From the NCBI GenBank assembly GCA_020633555.1, contig JACKDL010000011.1, positions 131,188 to 195,187 of the forward strand: 64,000 nt of DNA, read 5' to 3'. The DNA is from Myxococcales bacterium (lineage in GTDB: Bacteria; Myxococcota_A; Bradymonadia; UBA7976; UBA1532). The notes under the pieces are model-generated. The model saw only the letters and a list, made by a program, of their open reading frames with translations. It ran no database searches and was not told where the DNA came from. Positions 1 to 9,311 of the stretch are shown piece after piece; position 1 is the first letter of the stretch, and every line of letters starts with the position of its first letter. The translations under genes were made by a program, and so were the position numbers.

Positions 1-315
1 GGCCTCGGCGAAGGGCGCAGCCTCGCCCATGCAGAGCTGCCCGTCGTTGCCGTTGCCGGCCATGAACACGCGCCCGCCCTCGGCCAGGAGCACCGAGTGC
101 TGCTCGCCGGCGGTGATGGCGATCACGCGGGGGGCCCCCACGCCGCCGTCGGGCGCGGCGCCGTCCATGGGTACGGCCTGATCGGCCGCGCCGCCGTCGA
201 GCCCGGCCAGATCGGCGCCCGCCTGCGCGTCGGCGCTGCCGCCGCCTTCCCCGTCGTCGCAGCCCGTCAGGCCCACCACCGCCACGATGGCGGCCATCCA
301 CGCAATCCTTCGCAT
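1..315 (-). CDS. RCC1-repeat-like lipoprotein, N-terminal part only
   Basis: The gene runs off the left edge, so only the first 105 codons are visible. It starts with a lipoprotein signal (MRRIAWMAAIVAVVGLTGC) whose lipobox LTGC predicts a lipid-anchored Cys, followed by a low-complexity Asp/Ala/Gly linker. The visible globular part reads ITAGEQHSVLLAEGGRVFMAG, which matches the start of an RCC1 (regulator of chromosome condensation) blade. An outer-surface beta-propeller lipoprotein is the likely product. Ligand unknown. The RCC1 call rests on one partial repeat. Confidence 0.6.
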   Translation of the reverse strand, partial: MRRIAWMAAIVAVVGLTGCDDGEGGGSADAQAGADLAGLDGGAADQAVPMDGAAPDGGVGAPRVIAITAGEQHSVLLAEGGRVFMAGNGNDGQLCMGEAAPFAEA

Positions 316-366
316 TGTCTGTCCCCCCGCTTGTGCCCCGACGCTGGCCGGTGGCTGGGGCATGTG

Positions 367-1032
367 TCAAGGCGCGTCGAGCAGCCAGTCGCCCACCTGG
401 CGGGTCAGCGCCGCGAGGAACGTCGCCCGGTCGGGCAACGGCTCGGGCACATGGGGCGGCGGCGTGTTCAGGAACGAGAAGTGCCCCGCGCCCTCGGCCA
501 CGTGCACCTGAAGCGCGGGCAGCAGGCCTTGCACGGCGCGCGCGGCCGCCACCGGCGCGACCTGGTCGCGATCGCCGACCCACGCTGCCACCGGGATCCG
601 TACGCCCTCCAGCGCGCCGGGGGCCTGCACCCAGCCCAGCGCGGGCGCCAGCAGCGCGGCGCGGGCCAGCGCGGGCACCGCAGGCGGCGCGAGCCGCTCG
701 CCAGCGCGGCTCCACAGGGTCGCGCCGGCCAGGCTCAGCAGCAGCGTGGCGCCCATGGAGTGCCCCACGCCCACCACCGGCACCGCCGCGGGCGCGAAGG
801 CCTCCAGCGCCGCCACGGCCTGACCCCGCCGGGTCGCCAGCACGTCCAGCCCCGGCGGCATTGGCGCCATGCCCGGTCGCGGCGCGATGACGGTACAGCC
901 GCGCGCGTGCAGCGCCTCCAGCAACGGGCCGTGGCGCGCGGGATCGCCCCCGCGGCCCACGGCGAACAGCACGGTGGCGCGGGGCGAGGGGGCGGCCAGC
1001 ACGGTGACGCCACGGTACGGGGTGACGGTCAT
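367..1032 (-). CDS. alpha/beta hydrolase (serine esterase-like)
   Basis: A 221-residue protein with the layout of a small alpha/beta hydrolase. The nucleophile elbow GHSMG lies near residue 90. A conserved acid sits in WVGDRDQVAP and the catalytic His in GAGHFSFLN near the C-terminus, so the Ser-Asp-His triad looks complete. There is no signal peptide, so a cytoplasmic location is expected. Substrate cannot be inferred. It stands 85 bp from the next gene on the same strand and is not obviously part of that operon. Confidence 0.75.
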   Translation of the reverse strand: MTVTPYRGVTVLAAPSPRATVLFAVGRGGDPARHGPLLEALHARGCTVIAPRPGMAPMPPGLDVLATRRGQAVAALEAFAPAAVPVVGVGHSMGATLLLSLAGATLWSRAGERLAPPAVPALARAALLAPALGWVQAPGALEGVRIPVAAWVGDRDQVAPVAAARAVQGLLPALQVHVAEGAGHFSFLNTPPPHVPEPLPDRATFLAALTRQVGDWLLDAP

Positions 1033-1117
1033 CAGGACGTCTCCGGTGCGGGCTGGGCCTCAAACCGGACGATGCCGGCCCAGCACTGGGAGTTGGGGTG
1101 TCGCGCCGGGCGAGCCC

Positions 1118-2716
1118 CTACCGCCAGCGGCGGCGCACGCCGTCCAGGGCGGCGTGGAGAATGATCGCGTCCACCACCTCCTGCCGGGTCAGCGGCGCGT
1201 CCAGGGAGGCGGGCTGGGCCGGCCCCCCGAGGTCATAGGCGTGGGTCCCCACCCGGTACTCGCCGTCGCCGCGAATCGCCTGCCGGATCCGCTGCATGAG
1301 CACCGCTGTGTTCGGGTGCTCAGCGGCGGCCTCGACGGCGGCCATCAGGACCACGCGCGGATCGTCGTTGAAGGCGACGCCCTCGAGCAGGTGGGGCACT
1401 CGGGCCAAGGCGCGGCCCCACAGGCCGGGGCCCACGGCCAGCCCCGGCACGCTCTCGAGCCCGCGGCCGCCAAGGCTGGCGAAGCGGTGGTCCAGCATCT
1501 GCCGGATCATCTTCCAGGCGGCGTCCTCCACCGCCTCGATGGGCCAGCCCAGGGCCGAGCCGAAGAGGGTGGGGATCACCAGGTGCGGCTGCTCGCCGTG
1601 GAGCTGCACCCACTGTCCCAGCAGCGCCTTCGCCTCGCGGTCGAAGCCCATGCGGTCCAGCACCCGGGCGGCGACGCGCACGCGCAGCTCGGCGGGCGGG
1701 TGCTCGTCCAGCGTCCGGCCGCCGAAGCCCACGTGGGCGCGGGCCACCGCCTGCGGGTCCCCGGCGTCCTCAAAGGCGTGCACCAGGCCCCGCAGGCCCG
1801 CGGGGCCGGTGAGCAAGACGGCGAAGGCGTCGCACACCAGCTCCATCTGCCACGCGCCCAGGGCCGCGCCCAGGTCGAACAGCAGCTTGCGGCCCTCCTG
1901 CCGAGGCAGCCAGGCGGGCCCAGCCCCCGGCGCGAAGAAGGCGGCCTCGTCGGCAAACCCCGGCACCGCGCGCCAGAAGACGTGCCCGACCTCATGGGCC
2001 ACCGCGGGCCAGCGGGGCACCTCGTCGCCGAAGTCGCGCGGCACGAAGATCACCGGGTGATCGGGGAAGAGCCCCAGGATGACCATCTCGGCGTCCTGGT
2101 CCGCGGGCACGCAGATGGGTCGCTGGGCGGGCAGGGGCACGCCCTCGGCCTGGGCGAAGGCTGTCAGCGGGGCCAGCAGGGCGCGGGCCACGGCGTCCGC
2201 GTCGCCCAGGAAGCCCACCTCGGCGCGCCGGGCCCGGACGAGCCCCTCGATGACGGCGGCCCGGGTCTGGGTGGCCCCCAGCGCCTCGAAGGCCTCCGCG
2301 TACAGGGGGGTCTCCGAGACGAGCACCTCCAGATCCCCAGGCTCGGCGCTGGCCGCCAGGGCCACGCCCCGCTGCAGCCGAATCAGGGCCTCATCGAGGG
2401 TGGACTGCGTGGGGTGCCGGATGATGTCGCGCAGATCGGCAGTGCGCGGATCGTCGGCCGCCAGGCTGCGGTGCAGATCGTCCAAGCGAGCCGCCAACCC
2501 CTCGGCCTGGCGGAGGGCGTCAGCGAAGCGCAGCCGGGCCTGATCGGCCCACCCGGCGTGGGCCTCGGGGCCGTCCATCGCGGGGGGCCGAGCCAGGGGC
2601 TCGGGGCTCTGCGCCTCGCCGGCCTTGTGTCCGGTGAGGCGCCCCACCAGCCCACGCAGCACGTTGAGCACCACCACCAGGGTGATGATCTTCTCGAGGG
2701 CCTCGCCGAAGTCCAC
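1118..2716 (-). CDS. HExxH zincin-like protein of unknown family
   Basis: A 532-residue protein starting with GTG. The first 30 residues contain a hydrophobic stretch (IITLVVVLNVL) that may anchor it to the membrane. The middle carries AHEVGHVFW, a classic HExxH zinc-binding and catalytic motif of zincin metallopeptidases. It closes a minus-strand cluster nfeD-floA-short ORF-this gene, with only 6 bp to the short ORF, so co-transcription is likely. A protease acting near FloA/NfeD membrane domains is conceivable but is inference. I do not recognise the family. Confidence 0.6.
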   Translation of the reverse strand: MDFGEALEKIITLVVVLNVLRGLVGRLTGHKAGEAQSPEPLARPPAMDGPEAHAGWADQARLRFADALRQAEGLAARLDDLHRSLAADDPRTADLRDIIRHPTQSTLDEALIRLQRGVALAASAEPGDLEVLVSETPLYAEAFEALGATQTRAAVIEGLVRARRAEVGFLGDADAVARALLAPLTAFAQAEGVPLPAQRPICVPADQDAEMVILGLFPDHPVIFVPRDFGDEVPRWPAVAHEVGHVFWRAVPGFADEAAFFAPGAGPAWLPRQEGRKLLFDLGAALGAWQMELVCDAFAVLLTGPAGLRGLVHAFEDAGDPQAVARAHVGFGGRTLDEHPPAELRVRVAARVLDRMGFDREAKALLGQWVQLHGEQPHLVIPTLFGSALGWPIEAVEDAAWKMIRQMLDHRFASLGGRGLESVPGLAVGPGLWGRALARVPHLLEGVAFNDDPRVVLMAAVEAAAEHPNTAVLMQRIRQAIRGDGEYRVGTHAYDLGGPAQPASLDAPLTRQEVVDAIILHAALDGVRRRWR

Positions 2717-2722
2717 GGCCTG

Positions 2723-2908
2723 CTACTCGGCGTCCGCGGGTGGGGGCGGGCTCGGCACGCTCGGTGAGGGCTGCGGCGGCGTGGGGCGCCGCCGGCGCAG
2801 GTGCGCCAGCCCCCGGCGCTCGCCGACGGCCTGGCTGAGCACCAGCGTGCGCAGCCAGGTGGGGTGGGTGGGCAGGAAGCCCGGCGGCGGGACCGGCTTC
2901 ACGCTCAC
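2723..2908 (-). CDS. short proline-rich protein coupled to floA
   Basis: A 61-codon frame starting with GTG whose first bases overlap the floA TGA stop (GTGA), and ending 6 bp before the next gene. The product is Arg-rich in the middle (LAHLRRRRP) and Pro-rich at the C-terminus. The tight coupling on both sides argues that it is translated. There is no recognisable domain. It could also be a coding artefact in GC-rich DNA. Confidence 0.4.
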   Translation of the reverse strand: MSVKPVPPPGFLPTHPTWLRTLVLSQAVGERRGLAHLRRRRPTPPQPSPSVPSPPPPADAE

Positions 2909-3888
2909 TCCTTGCGGGGGGTCTCGCTGCCCATGCGCGAGATGTGCTGGCGCATGTCGGTGTCGGCCTCGACGTTCTTCATCTGCAGGAAGTCCATGTA
3001 GCCGATGTTGCCGTCCAGCAGGGCCTTGGCCAGGGCCTTGGGCACCTCGGCCTCGGCCTCGGCCACCTTGGCGCGGGCCTCCTGGAAGCGGGCCTTCATC
3101 TCCTGCTCCTCGGCCACCGCCATAGCCCGGCGGCTCTCGGCGCGGGCCTGGGCGATGTTCTTGTCGGCCTCGGCCTGATCCATCTGCAGCTTGGCGCCGA
3201 TGTTCTGGCCCACGTCCACGTCGGCGATGTCGATGGACAGGATCTCGAAGGCGGTCCCCGAGTCCAGGCCCTTCTCCATCACCACCTGGCTGATGCGATC
3301 GGGGTTCTCGAGCACGTGCTTGTGGGTCTTGGCCGAGCCGATGGTGGTGACGATGCCCTCGCCCACACGGGCCAGGATGGTCTCCTCGCCCGCGCCGCCC
3401 ACCAGGCGGTCGATGTTGGCGCGCAGGGTGATGCGGCTCAGGGCGATGAGCTGGATCCCGTCGCCGGCGACGGCGGCCACCTTCGGGGTCTGGATGACCT
3501 TCGGATTCACGCTCATCTTGACGGCCTCGAGCACGTCGCGGCCGGCCAGATCGATGGCCGCCGCCCGCTCGAAGCTCAGGCGGATGCCGGCCTTTTGGGC
3601 CGAGATCAGGGCGTAGACCACCCGGCTGACGTCACCGCCCGCCAGGAAATGGGCCTCGAGCTGCTCCACCGGCACGTTCAGGCCCGCCTTCACCGCGCTG
3701 ATGCGCGGGTTGACGATGCTGGAGGGCGGCACGCGCCGCAGCCGCATGGCCACGAGCTGCAGGATGCCCACGGCGGCGCCGCTGAATCGCGCCGCGATCC
3801 ACAGGCCCACCGGCACGAAGTAGAAGAACATCCCCACCGCGAACAGGGCCGCGACCGCGGTCGCCAGCAAGGTCACGTTGCCGCCCAT
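2905..3888 (-). CDS. floA: flotillin-like protein FloA (YqfA family)
   Basis: 327 residues, full length for FloA. An N-terminal membrane segment (residues 4-27) is followed by the family signature SIVNPRISAVKAGL, an SPFH-type core and a long Ala/Glu-rich coiled coil ending in LLDGNIGYMDFLQMKN, all typical of FloA. The family forms membrane microdomains and is usually encoded next to an NfeD protein, as here. The ATG at 3888 overlaps the nfeD stop by one base (TGATG), indicating translational coupling. A TTG one codon upstream is possible but less likely. Confidence 0.93.
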   Translation of the reverse strand: MGGNVTLLATAVAALFAVGMFFYFVPVGLWIAARFSGAAVGILQLVAMRLRRVPPSSIVNPRISAVKAGLNVPVEQLEAHFLAGGDVSRVVYALISAQKAGIRLSFERAAAIDLAGRDVLEAVKMSVNPKVIQTPKVAAVAGDGIQLIALSRITLRANIDRLVGGAGEETILARVGEGIVTTIGSAKTHKHVLENPDRISQVVMEKGLDSGTAFEILSIDIADVDVGQNIGAKLQMDQAEADKNIAQARAESRRAMAVAEEQEMKARFQEARAKVAEAEAEVPKALAKALLDGNIGYMDFLQMKNVEADTDMRQHISRMGSETPRKE

Positions 3889-5438
3889 CAAGCCTCCTCG
3901 ACGCCCTTGGCGTCATCGCGGACCACCACGATCCGCACTCCCTCGACCTCGATCACCCGCACGGGGGTGCCCTTGTCGATCCAGTCCATCTGACTGACCA
4001 CGTCCACCAACGTGCCGTCGATGACGGCCTTGCCCGAGGGCCGCAGCGGGGTGCTCGCCACGCCTCGCTGGCCCAGGTAGCCCGTCCAGTCTTCGGGGGC
4101 GGAGGTGTAGCCCTCACCGCCGAGCTCCACGGGGTTGCCGAGGGTGGTCTTGAGCATCAGCCCGCTCGCCAGCCGGGTGTCGGGCAGGTACTTCAGCACT
4201 ACGAAGAACAGGGCCACCGAGCCCACCAGCGCCAGGATGACCGTGGTGAGCGCGCTGGCCACCACGCCGCCGTCCCAGGCCACGCTCAAGGGCAGATCCA
4301 TCATGGCCATGACCAGGCTGACGCCCAGCAAGGCCAGCCCGGCCACGCCCGCGATCCCGAAGCCCGGGATCACGAAGACCTCGGCGGCCAACAGGGCCAA
4401 GGCCAGCAGGAAGAGCGCCACCTCCTCCCAGCCGGCCAGCGCCACCACCATGTGGCCGCCGAAGAAGGCCCCGAGCGCCAACACGCCCACGAGGCCGGGC
4501 AGGCCTACCCCCGGGGTGGACAGCTCCATGTACAGGCCCAGCATGCCGATGAGCATGAGCACGCCCGAGACCGCGGGGCTGGTGAGGAAGCGCGCCAGCC
4601 CCTCGGCCCAGTTCTCGGTGGGCGCAGCCACCTCGGCGTCGGCCAGGCCCAAGGCGGCCAGCAGCTCGCGCCGGCTCTCGTGGCGGGCGTTGGCCAGGCC
4701 AAGCTCCTCGGCCAGATCGGTGGTGACGGTCAGCAGCTTGCCCTTGGGGATCACCCCCTCGACGGCCACGTCGGCGTCCACCATGGCTTCGGCCAGATCA
4801 CCGTTGCGGCCCTTGGCCTCGGCGGTGGCACGCATCTCGGCGCGCATGTAGCTGACCATCTTCTCGCCGACGGGCTTGGCCTCGCCGCCGCTCATCTGGA
4901 TGGGGGTGGCCGCGCCCATGCTGGCGCCGTTGCTGAAGACCAGGTAGTCGGCGGCCAGCGAGATCAGGGCCCCCGCGCTGATGGCGCGGCGGTGGATGAA
5001 GGCGACGGTGGGCACCTTCACGCCCAGCACCGCGTCGCGGATCTCGGTGGCGGCGTCCACCCGCCCGCCGAAGGTGTCGACCTCGAAGATCACCGCGGCC
5101 ACGCCCGGGTTCTCGCGCAGGCTGCGACGCACGAAGGGCACCAGGCCGGGCTCGATGGTGCCCTTGATGGGGACCACCAGCACCCGCTGCCCGGCGCCTT
5201 CGCCGTCGCTCAGCTTGGGGAGTGGCTTCGCCGGGGTCTTGGTGAAGGCGCGGGGGGCGTCGCTGGCTGCGTCCCCGGGCCTGGCGTCTCCGGCCTTGGC
5301 GTCACTGCCCGCCGCCGACGCGGGCGCCGCGGGGCCCGCGTCGGGCGCCGCGAAGGCGACGCCCAGGCCCCCCAGGCAAAGCAACAGGCCTGGCAGGGCC
5401 AGCGCTTGAGCGAGGGTGGAACGGGCGGGTCGAGCCAT
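3888..5438 (-). CDS. nfeD: NfeD family membrane-bound ClpP-class protease
   Basis: 516 residues from the ATG at 5438, with a signal peptide (MARPARSTLAQALALPGLLL). Domains in order: a ClpP-like serine protease domain (VFEVDTFGGRV, RRAISAGALISLAADYLVFS containing the nucleophile Ser), several membrane segments around residues 310-440, and a C-terminal OB-fold NfeD domain (GYLGQRGVASTPLRPSGKAVIDG). It is a long-form NfeD, the partner of flotillin-like FloA. An upstream in-frame extension exists, but it lacks the signal peptide and is not chosen. First gene of the floA cluster. Confidence 0.92.
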   Translation of the reverse strand: MARPARSTLAQALALPGLLLCLGGLGVAFAAPDAGPAAPASAAGSDAKAGDARPGDAASDAPRAFTKTPAKPLPKLSDGEGAGQRVLVVPIKGTIEPGLVPFVRRSLRENPGVAAVIFEVDTFGGRVDAATEIRDAVLGVKVPTVAFIHRRAISAGALISLAADYLVFSNGASMGAATPIQMSGGEAKPVGEKMVSYMRAEMRATAEAKGRNGDLAEAMVDADVAVEGVIPKGKLLTVTTDLAEELGLANARHESRRELLAALGLADAEVAAPTENWAEGLARFLTSPAVSGVLMLIGMLGLYMELSTPGVGLPGLVGVLALGAFFGGHMVVALAGWEEVALFLLALALLAAEVFVIPGFGIAGVAGLALLGVSLVMAMMDLPLSVAWDGGVVASALTTVILALVGSVALFFVVLKYLPDTRLASGLMLKTTLGNPVELGGEGYTSAPEDWTGYLGQRGVASTPLRPSGKAVIDGTLVDVVSQMDWIDKGTPVRVIEVEGVRIVVVRDDAKGVEEA

Positions 5439-5626
5439 GGTGCCTCGTGGGTCGGGGGGGCGATGGTAGCACCGGCAGACCGCGGGCGCCCGCCTGCCGA
5501 ACCGGGGGGTGGGATGGTGGCCGGGGCAGGGGGGTTGCCGAGACCACCGCGTCCTCGGAAATATCTGCCCCCGGCCCCCGGTTGAGTCCCACCGACCACC
5601 CTGCGACTGGAGCAACCCGACCCCCC

Positions 5627-6448
5627 ATGCTGCGCGCCTTCCTCCTTCTGTCGGTCGCCACCTCGGCCACCCCCGCGTGGGCCGACTGCCCGGTGCCCGG
5701 CCAGGTTGTGCTGACCGTCGAGGAGTTCACCCTGGCGGGCTACGACGCCGAGCGTGGGGTGGTGGGGGTGCGGCCCGCGGCGCTCCTGGCGGCCGGCCCC
5801 CGGCGGGCGCAGGCCATGCGCCTGGCCGTGCCCGATCAGCCCTTCCTGCTGAAGGTGGACGCCGATCAGGTGCAGGGCCTGACCGAGGCCCATGCGGGCG
5901 GTGCGCTGGAGCTGGTGGTGGCCGTGCGCCCCGCCCCCGGCCCCCGCCCCCCCGACGACTGCGCCACCTACGTGCCCGACGAGCCGCAGCTCCGCGTGCG
6001 CGGCGACGCCGTGGCCCCCGCTGCGGCGCCCGAGAGCGAGGCGGCGCCCGTCCCGGCGCCCCCGCCCCCGCCGGCGGCAGGCGCCGTCCGGCTGGCCCAC
6101 CCCAACACCGAGCCCGAAGACGCCGAGTTCCCGGTGGCGCGCACCCAGCGCTTCGCCCGTGAGGCCGCCGAGCATTGCCTGGCGAGCGCCGAGGGGCCGG
6201 TGCCGCACGGCGCCCTGATGGTGGAGCTGGGCGTCAGCCCGGCGGGGGCGCCGCGCCCGGTGAAGGTGGTGCTCGATCAGCTCATGCACGAGGGGGTGCG
6301 CGACTGCCTGACGCGGCAGCTCGATGGCACCCCCGGGCTGTGGGCCGACTGGCCGCCCGGTGGGCTGATGTACCAGCCGATCTACTTCCGGCCGGGGGCC
6401 ACCAGCGCGGGGATGGGCCCCGAGGCCAACGGCGCGAACGCCCCGTAG
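5627..6448 (+). CDS. secreted protein of unknown function with proline linker
   Basis: 273 residues from ATG 5627. A signal peptide ends around AWA-D. The N-terminal domain has paired Cys residues (ADCPVPG, DDCATYV). A Pro/Ala linker (PAPPPPPAAGA) leads to a C-terminal domain with two further Cys (AEHCLAS, VRDCLTRQL), spaced like the C-terminal domains of AgmX/TonB-like periplasmic proteins in Myxococcota. No function can be assigned. Its 3' end overlaps the convergent signal-peptidase-like gene by 67 bp. The 188 bp before it hold the divergent promoter region shared with nfeD. Confidence 0.6.
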   Translation: MLRAFLLLSVATSATPAWADCPVPGQVVLTVEEFTLAGYDAERGVVGVRPAALLAAGPRRAQAMRLAVPDQPFLLKVDADQVQGLTEAHAGGALELVVAVRPAPGPRPPDDCATYVPDEPQLRVRGDAVAPAAAPESEAAPVPAPPPPPAAGAVRLAHPNTEPEDAEFPVARTQRFAREAAEHCLASAEGPVPHGALMVELGVSPAGAPRPVKVVLDQLMHEGVRDCLTRQLDGTPGLWADWPPGGLMYQPIYFRPGATSAGMGPEANGANAP

Positions 6449-7119
6449 AGCGGGCGCTCTGCGGGCTCCTGCGCTCGGGCGTCGCCGTACCACAGCAGCG
6501 AGCGGGCCACCCCCTCCACCGCGTCCACGGGCACCAGCCCCGCGCGCTCGTCCAGCGGGCACAGCCGGCGGTTGTCGCACAGTACGTACAGGTGGCCCGG
6601 GGGCACGGTGATGTCGGGCAGGTCCAGCGACCAGGCGTGGGCCGAGCCCTCGTAGTCCCCCAGGATCGCGTGCCCCAGGCCGTCCTCGGTGGCCTCCACC
6701 AGCTTGCGCTGCCGATGGGGCCGCTCGTCGCCGTCCTCGGTGATGGAGCGCCAGGCGAACACGCCATCCAGGCGGGTGGCCACCGGCAGCTCGTCGCGGG
6801 CCAGCACGCCGGACCGGGCGCCGATGGTCTCGCCGGGCAGGCCGACCACCCGGCGCACCACCGAGGGGCCGCCCACGTTCAGCAGCACCACGTCGCCGCG
6901 GCGCGGCGTGTCCATGGCGTGCACCAGCAGCACGTCGCCGTCGAGGACGTTGGGGGCCATGGTGTTGCCGCGCACCACCACGAGCTGCACGAAGAACAGG
7001 CGCGCCACCAGCAGGCCCGCCACCACCGAGGCGGCGACCCCGCGGGCCACCGGGCCCAGCTTCAGCTTTCGGCGGGGCGACGCGCCGATGGCCAGCCGGT
7101 TGCGGCGCGACAGGCTCAC
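6382..7119 (-). CDS. signal peptidase I-like protein lacking the Ser/Lys dyad
   Basis: 245 residues with a GTG start 2 bp after nusB. One membrane segment (GVAASVVAGLLVARLFFVQLV) is followed by S26-family boxes. In box B the usual catalytic Ser is Thr (VVRGNTMAPNV). In box D the catalytic Lys before R-V-V-G-L-P-G is Arg (VVRRVVGLPGET). Box E reads VLCDNR instead of GDNR. The fold therefore looks like type I signal peptidase, but both catalytic residues are replaced. It is probably a pseudo-enzyme or a changed-chemistry paralogue, and a normal lepB would be needed elsewhere. Last gene of the rib/nusB operon. Confidence 0.75.
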   Translation of the reverse strand: MSLSRRNRLAIGASPRRKLKLGPVARGVAASVVAGLLVARLFFVQLVVVRGNTMAPNVLDGDVLLVHAMDTPRRGDVVLLNVGGPSVVRRVVGLPGETIGARSGVLARDELPVATRLDGVFAWRSITEDGDERPHRQRKLVEATEDGLGHAILGDYEGSAHAWSLDLPDITVPPGHLYVLCDNRRLCPLDERAGLVPVDAVEGVARSLLWYGDARAQEPAERPLYGAFAPLASGPIPALVAPGRK

Positions 7120-7121
7120 CC

Positions 7122-7630
7122 TCAGACCCGCTCCAGCTCCTGGGCGATGCGGTCGAGGATGCCGTTGACGAACTTGCCGCTGTCCTCGGTGCCGTAGCGC
7201 TTGGCGAGCTCGATGGCCTCGTTCAGGGTGGCGCGGCCGGGCACCTCGGGCTCGAAGGCCAGCTCGTACGCCGCCTGCCGCAGGATGTTGCGGTCCACCC
7301 GGTTCATCCGAGGCACCTTCCAGTTCAGCGAGCTCTTGCCGATCAGGTCATCGATGACCCGCAGGTGGTCCGACACGCCCCGCACCAGGCGCTCCACGAA
7401 GGTCCAGTGGCTCTCGGGGCCGCTGGGCTCCAGGAACCGCCGGGCCCGCGCCACGCGCTTGGCGTCGAAGGGGCTGTCGTCGTCGGCGTACAGCAGGTGC
7501 AGGACCTCGTCGTCGCCCGCCAGGGCGGCGGTGAAGGTCCGCAGGGCCTCGTCCACGTCATGCACCCGGCCCGCGTCCATCGCGAACAGGATGACCAGGG
7601 CCGCCTCGCGGGCGGCGCGGCGCCCCGAGA

Positions 7631-7634
<4 letters not shown>
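7122..7634 (-). CDS. nusB: transcription antitermination factor NusB
   Basis: 170 residues, with typical NusB features: an N-terminal basic segment (SGRRAAREAALVILFA, RNA contact) and the C-terminal signature NRVDRNILRQAAYEL, then LNEAIELAKRYGTEDSGKFVNGILD. It acts in rRNA antitermination with NusA, NusE and NusG. The ATG at 7634 overlaps the ribH stop (ATGA), so it is translationally coupled to the riboflavin genes, a common order in bacteria. A middle insertion (LLYADDDSPFDAKRVARARR) makes it slightly longer than E. coli NusB. Confidence 0.95.
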
Positions 7635-8128
<494 letters not shown>

Positions 8129-8153
8129 GGGACTCACGCTCCTGGCGAATGGG

Positions 8154-9311
8154 TCAAGCGGTCAGCGGACGGGGCGGGATGGGCACATGCTCGATGAGCT
8201 GCAGCCCGTAGCCCTCCACGCCCTTGATGCGCGCGGGGCTCGAGCTGATCATCCGGAGCTGGCGGACCCCCTGGTCCAGCAGGATCTGGGCGCCGATGCC
8301 GAACTCCCGCAGATCGGGCGGCAGGCCCACGGCGCCCCGATCCACGGGGGTCACGGGCGGCGCGGTGCCGGCCATCTGGGCCATCTCGGTGGCCAGCCGC
8401 GGCGCGGGCTTCTGCAGGTACACCAGCACCCCGCAGCCGGCGGCCTCCATCTGGCGCAGCGCGAACTCGAGCTTCCAGCGGCTGTCGGTGCAGGTGCAGT
8501 GGAACACGTCGCCCAGCAGGCTCTCCTGGTGCACGCGGGCCAGCACCGGCTCGTCCTTCAGCGGGTTGCCCTTCACCAGCGCCAGGTGCTCCAGGTCGTC
8601 CACCGCGCTGGTGTAGCTGAAGGCCCGGAACTCGCCGATGCCGTTGATCTGCAGGTCCACCACCTGCCCGCGCTTCACCAGCCGCTCGTTCAGCAGCCGG
8701 TAACGGATCAGATCGGCCACCGACACGATGAGCAGCCCGTGCTCGGCCGCGAAGGCCTCGAGCTGGGGGCGCCGGGCCATGGTGCCGTCGGCGTTCATGA
8801 TCTCGCAGATCACGCCCGCGGGCTCCAGGCCGGCCAGCCGCGCCAGATCCACGCTGCCCTCGGTCTGGCCGGTGCGCACCAGCACCCCGCCGTCCTTGGC
8901 CCGCAGCGGGAAGATGTGGCCCGGGCGGGCCAGATCGCCCGGCCGGGCGTTGGGGTTCACCGCCACCCGCACCGTGTGGGCACGATCGGCCGCGCTGATG
9001 CCGGTGGTCACGCCGGTCGCGGCCTCGATGCTCACGGTGAAGGCCGTGCCGAAGCCGCTCTGGTTCTGACGCACCATCAGGGGCAGGTCGAGGGCGTCGG
9101 CCTTCTCTTGCGTGAGCGACAGGCAGATGAGCCCGCGGCCGTACGTGGCCATGAAGTTGATGGCGGCGGGGGTCACGAGCTCGGCGGCCATGACCAGGTC
9201 GCCCTCGTTCTCGCGATCCTCGTCATCCACCAGGATGACCATCTTGCCGTTGCGCACGGCGTCGATGGCCTGCTCCACCCGGGCGATGATGTCGGCGTCC
9301 TGTCGTTTCAT
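8154..9311 (-). CDS. ribBA: 3,4-dihydroxy-2-butanone-4-phosphate synthase with degenerate GTP cyclohydrolase II domain
   Basis: 385 residues. The N-terminal RibB domain (about 1-205) is intact: DDEDRENEGDLVMAAE, TYGRGLICL, RPGHIFPLRA and LRTGQTEGS-type loops are present. The C-terminal RibA-like domain is unusual. The first zinc Cys (normally in S-E-C-L-T-G-D) is Ser (HQESLLGDVF), and the C-x-C pair is present as CTCTD. The catalytic R-G-I-G-L loop region is replaced by LQKPAPRLATEM. It therefore resembles RibBX-type proteins, where the cyclohydrolase half is not active. ATGA overlap with ribE. Confidence 0.9.
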   Translation of the reverse strand: MKRQDADIIARVEQAIDAVRNGKMVILVDDEDRENEGDLVMAAELVTPAAINFMATYGRGLICLSLTQEKADALDLPLMVRQNQSGFGTAFTVSIEAATGVTTGISAADRAHTVRVAVNPNARPGDLARPGHIFPLRAKDGGVLVRTGQTEGSVDLARLAGLEPAGVICEIMNADGTMARRPQLEAFAAEHGLLIVSVADLIRYRLLNERLVKRGQVVDLQINGIGEFRAFSYTSAVDDLEHLALVKGNPLKDEPVLARVHQESLLGDVFHCTCTDSRWKLEFALRQMEAAGCGVLVYLQKPAPRLATEMAQMAGTAPPVTPVDRGAVGLPPDLREFGIGAQILLDQGVRQLRMISSSPARIKGVEGYGLQLIEHVPIPPRPLTA

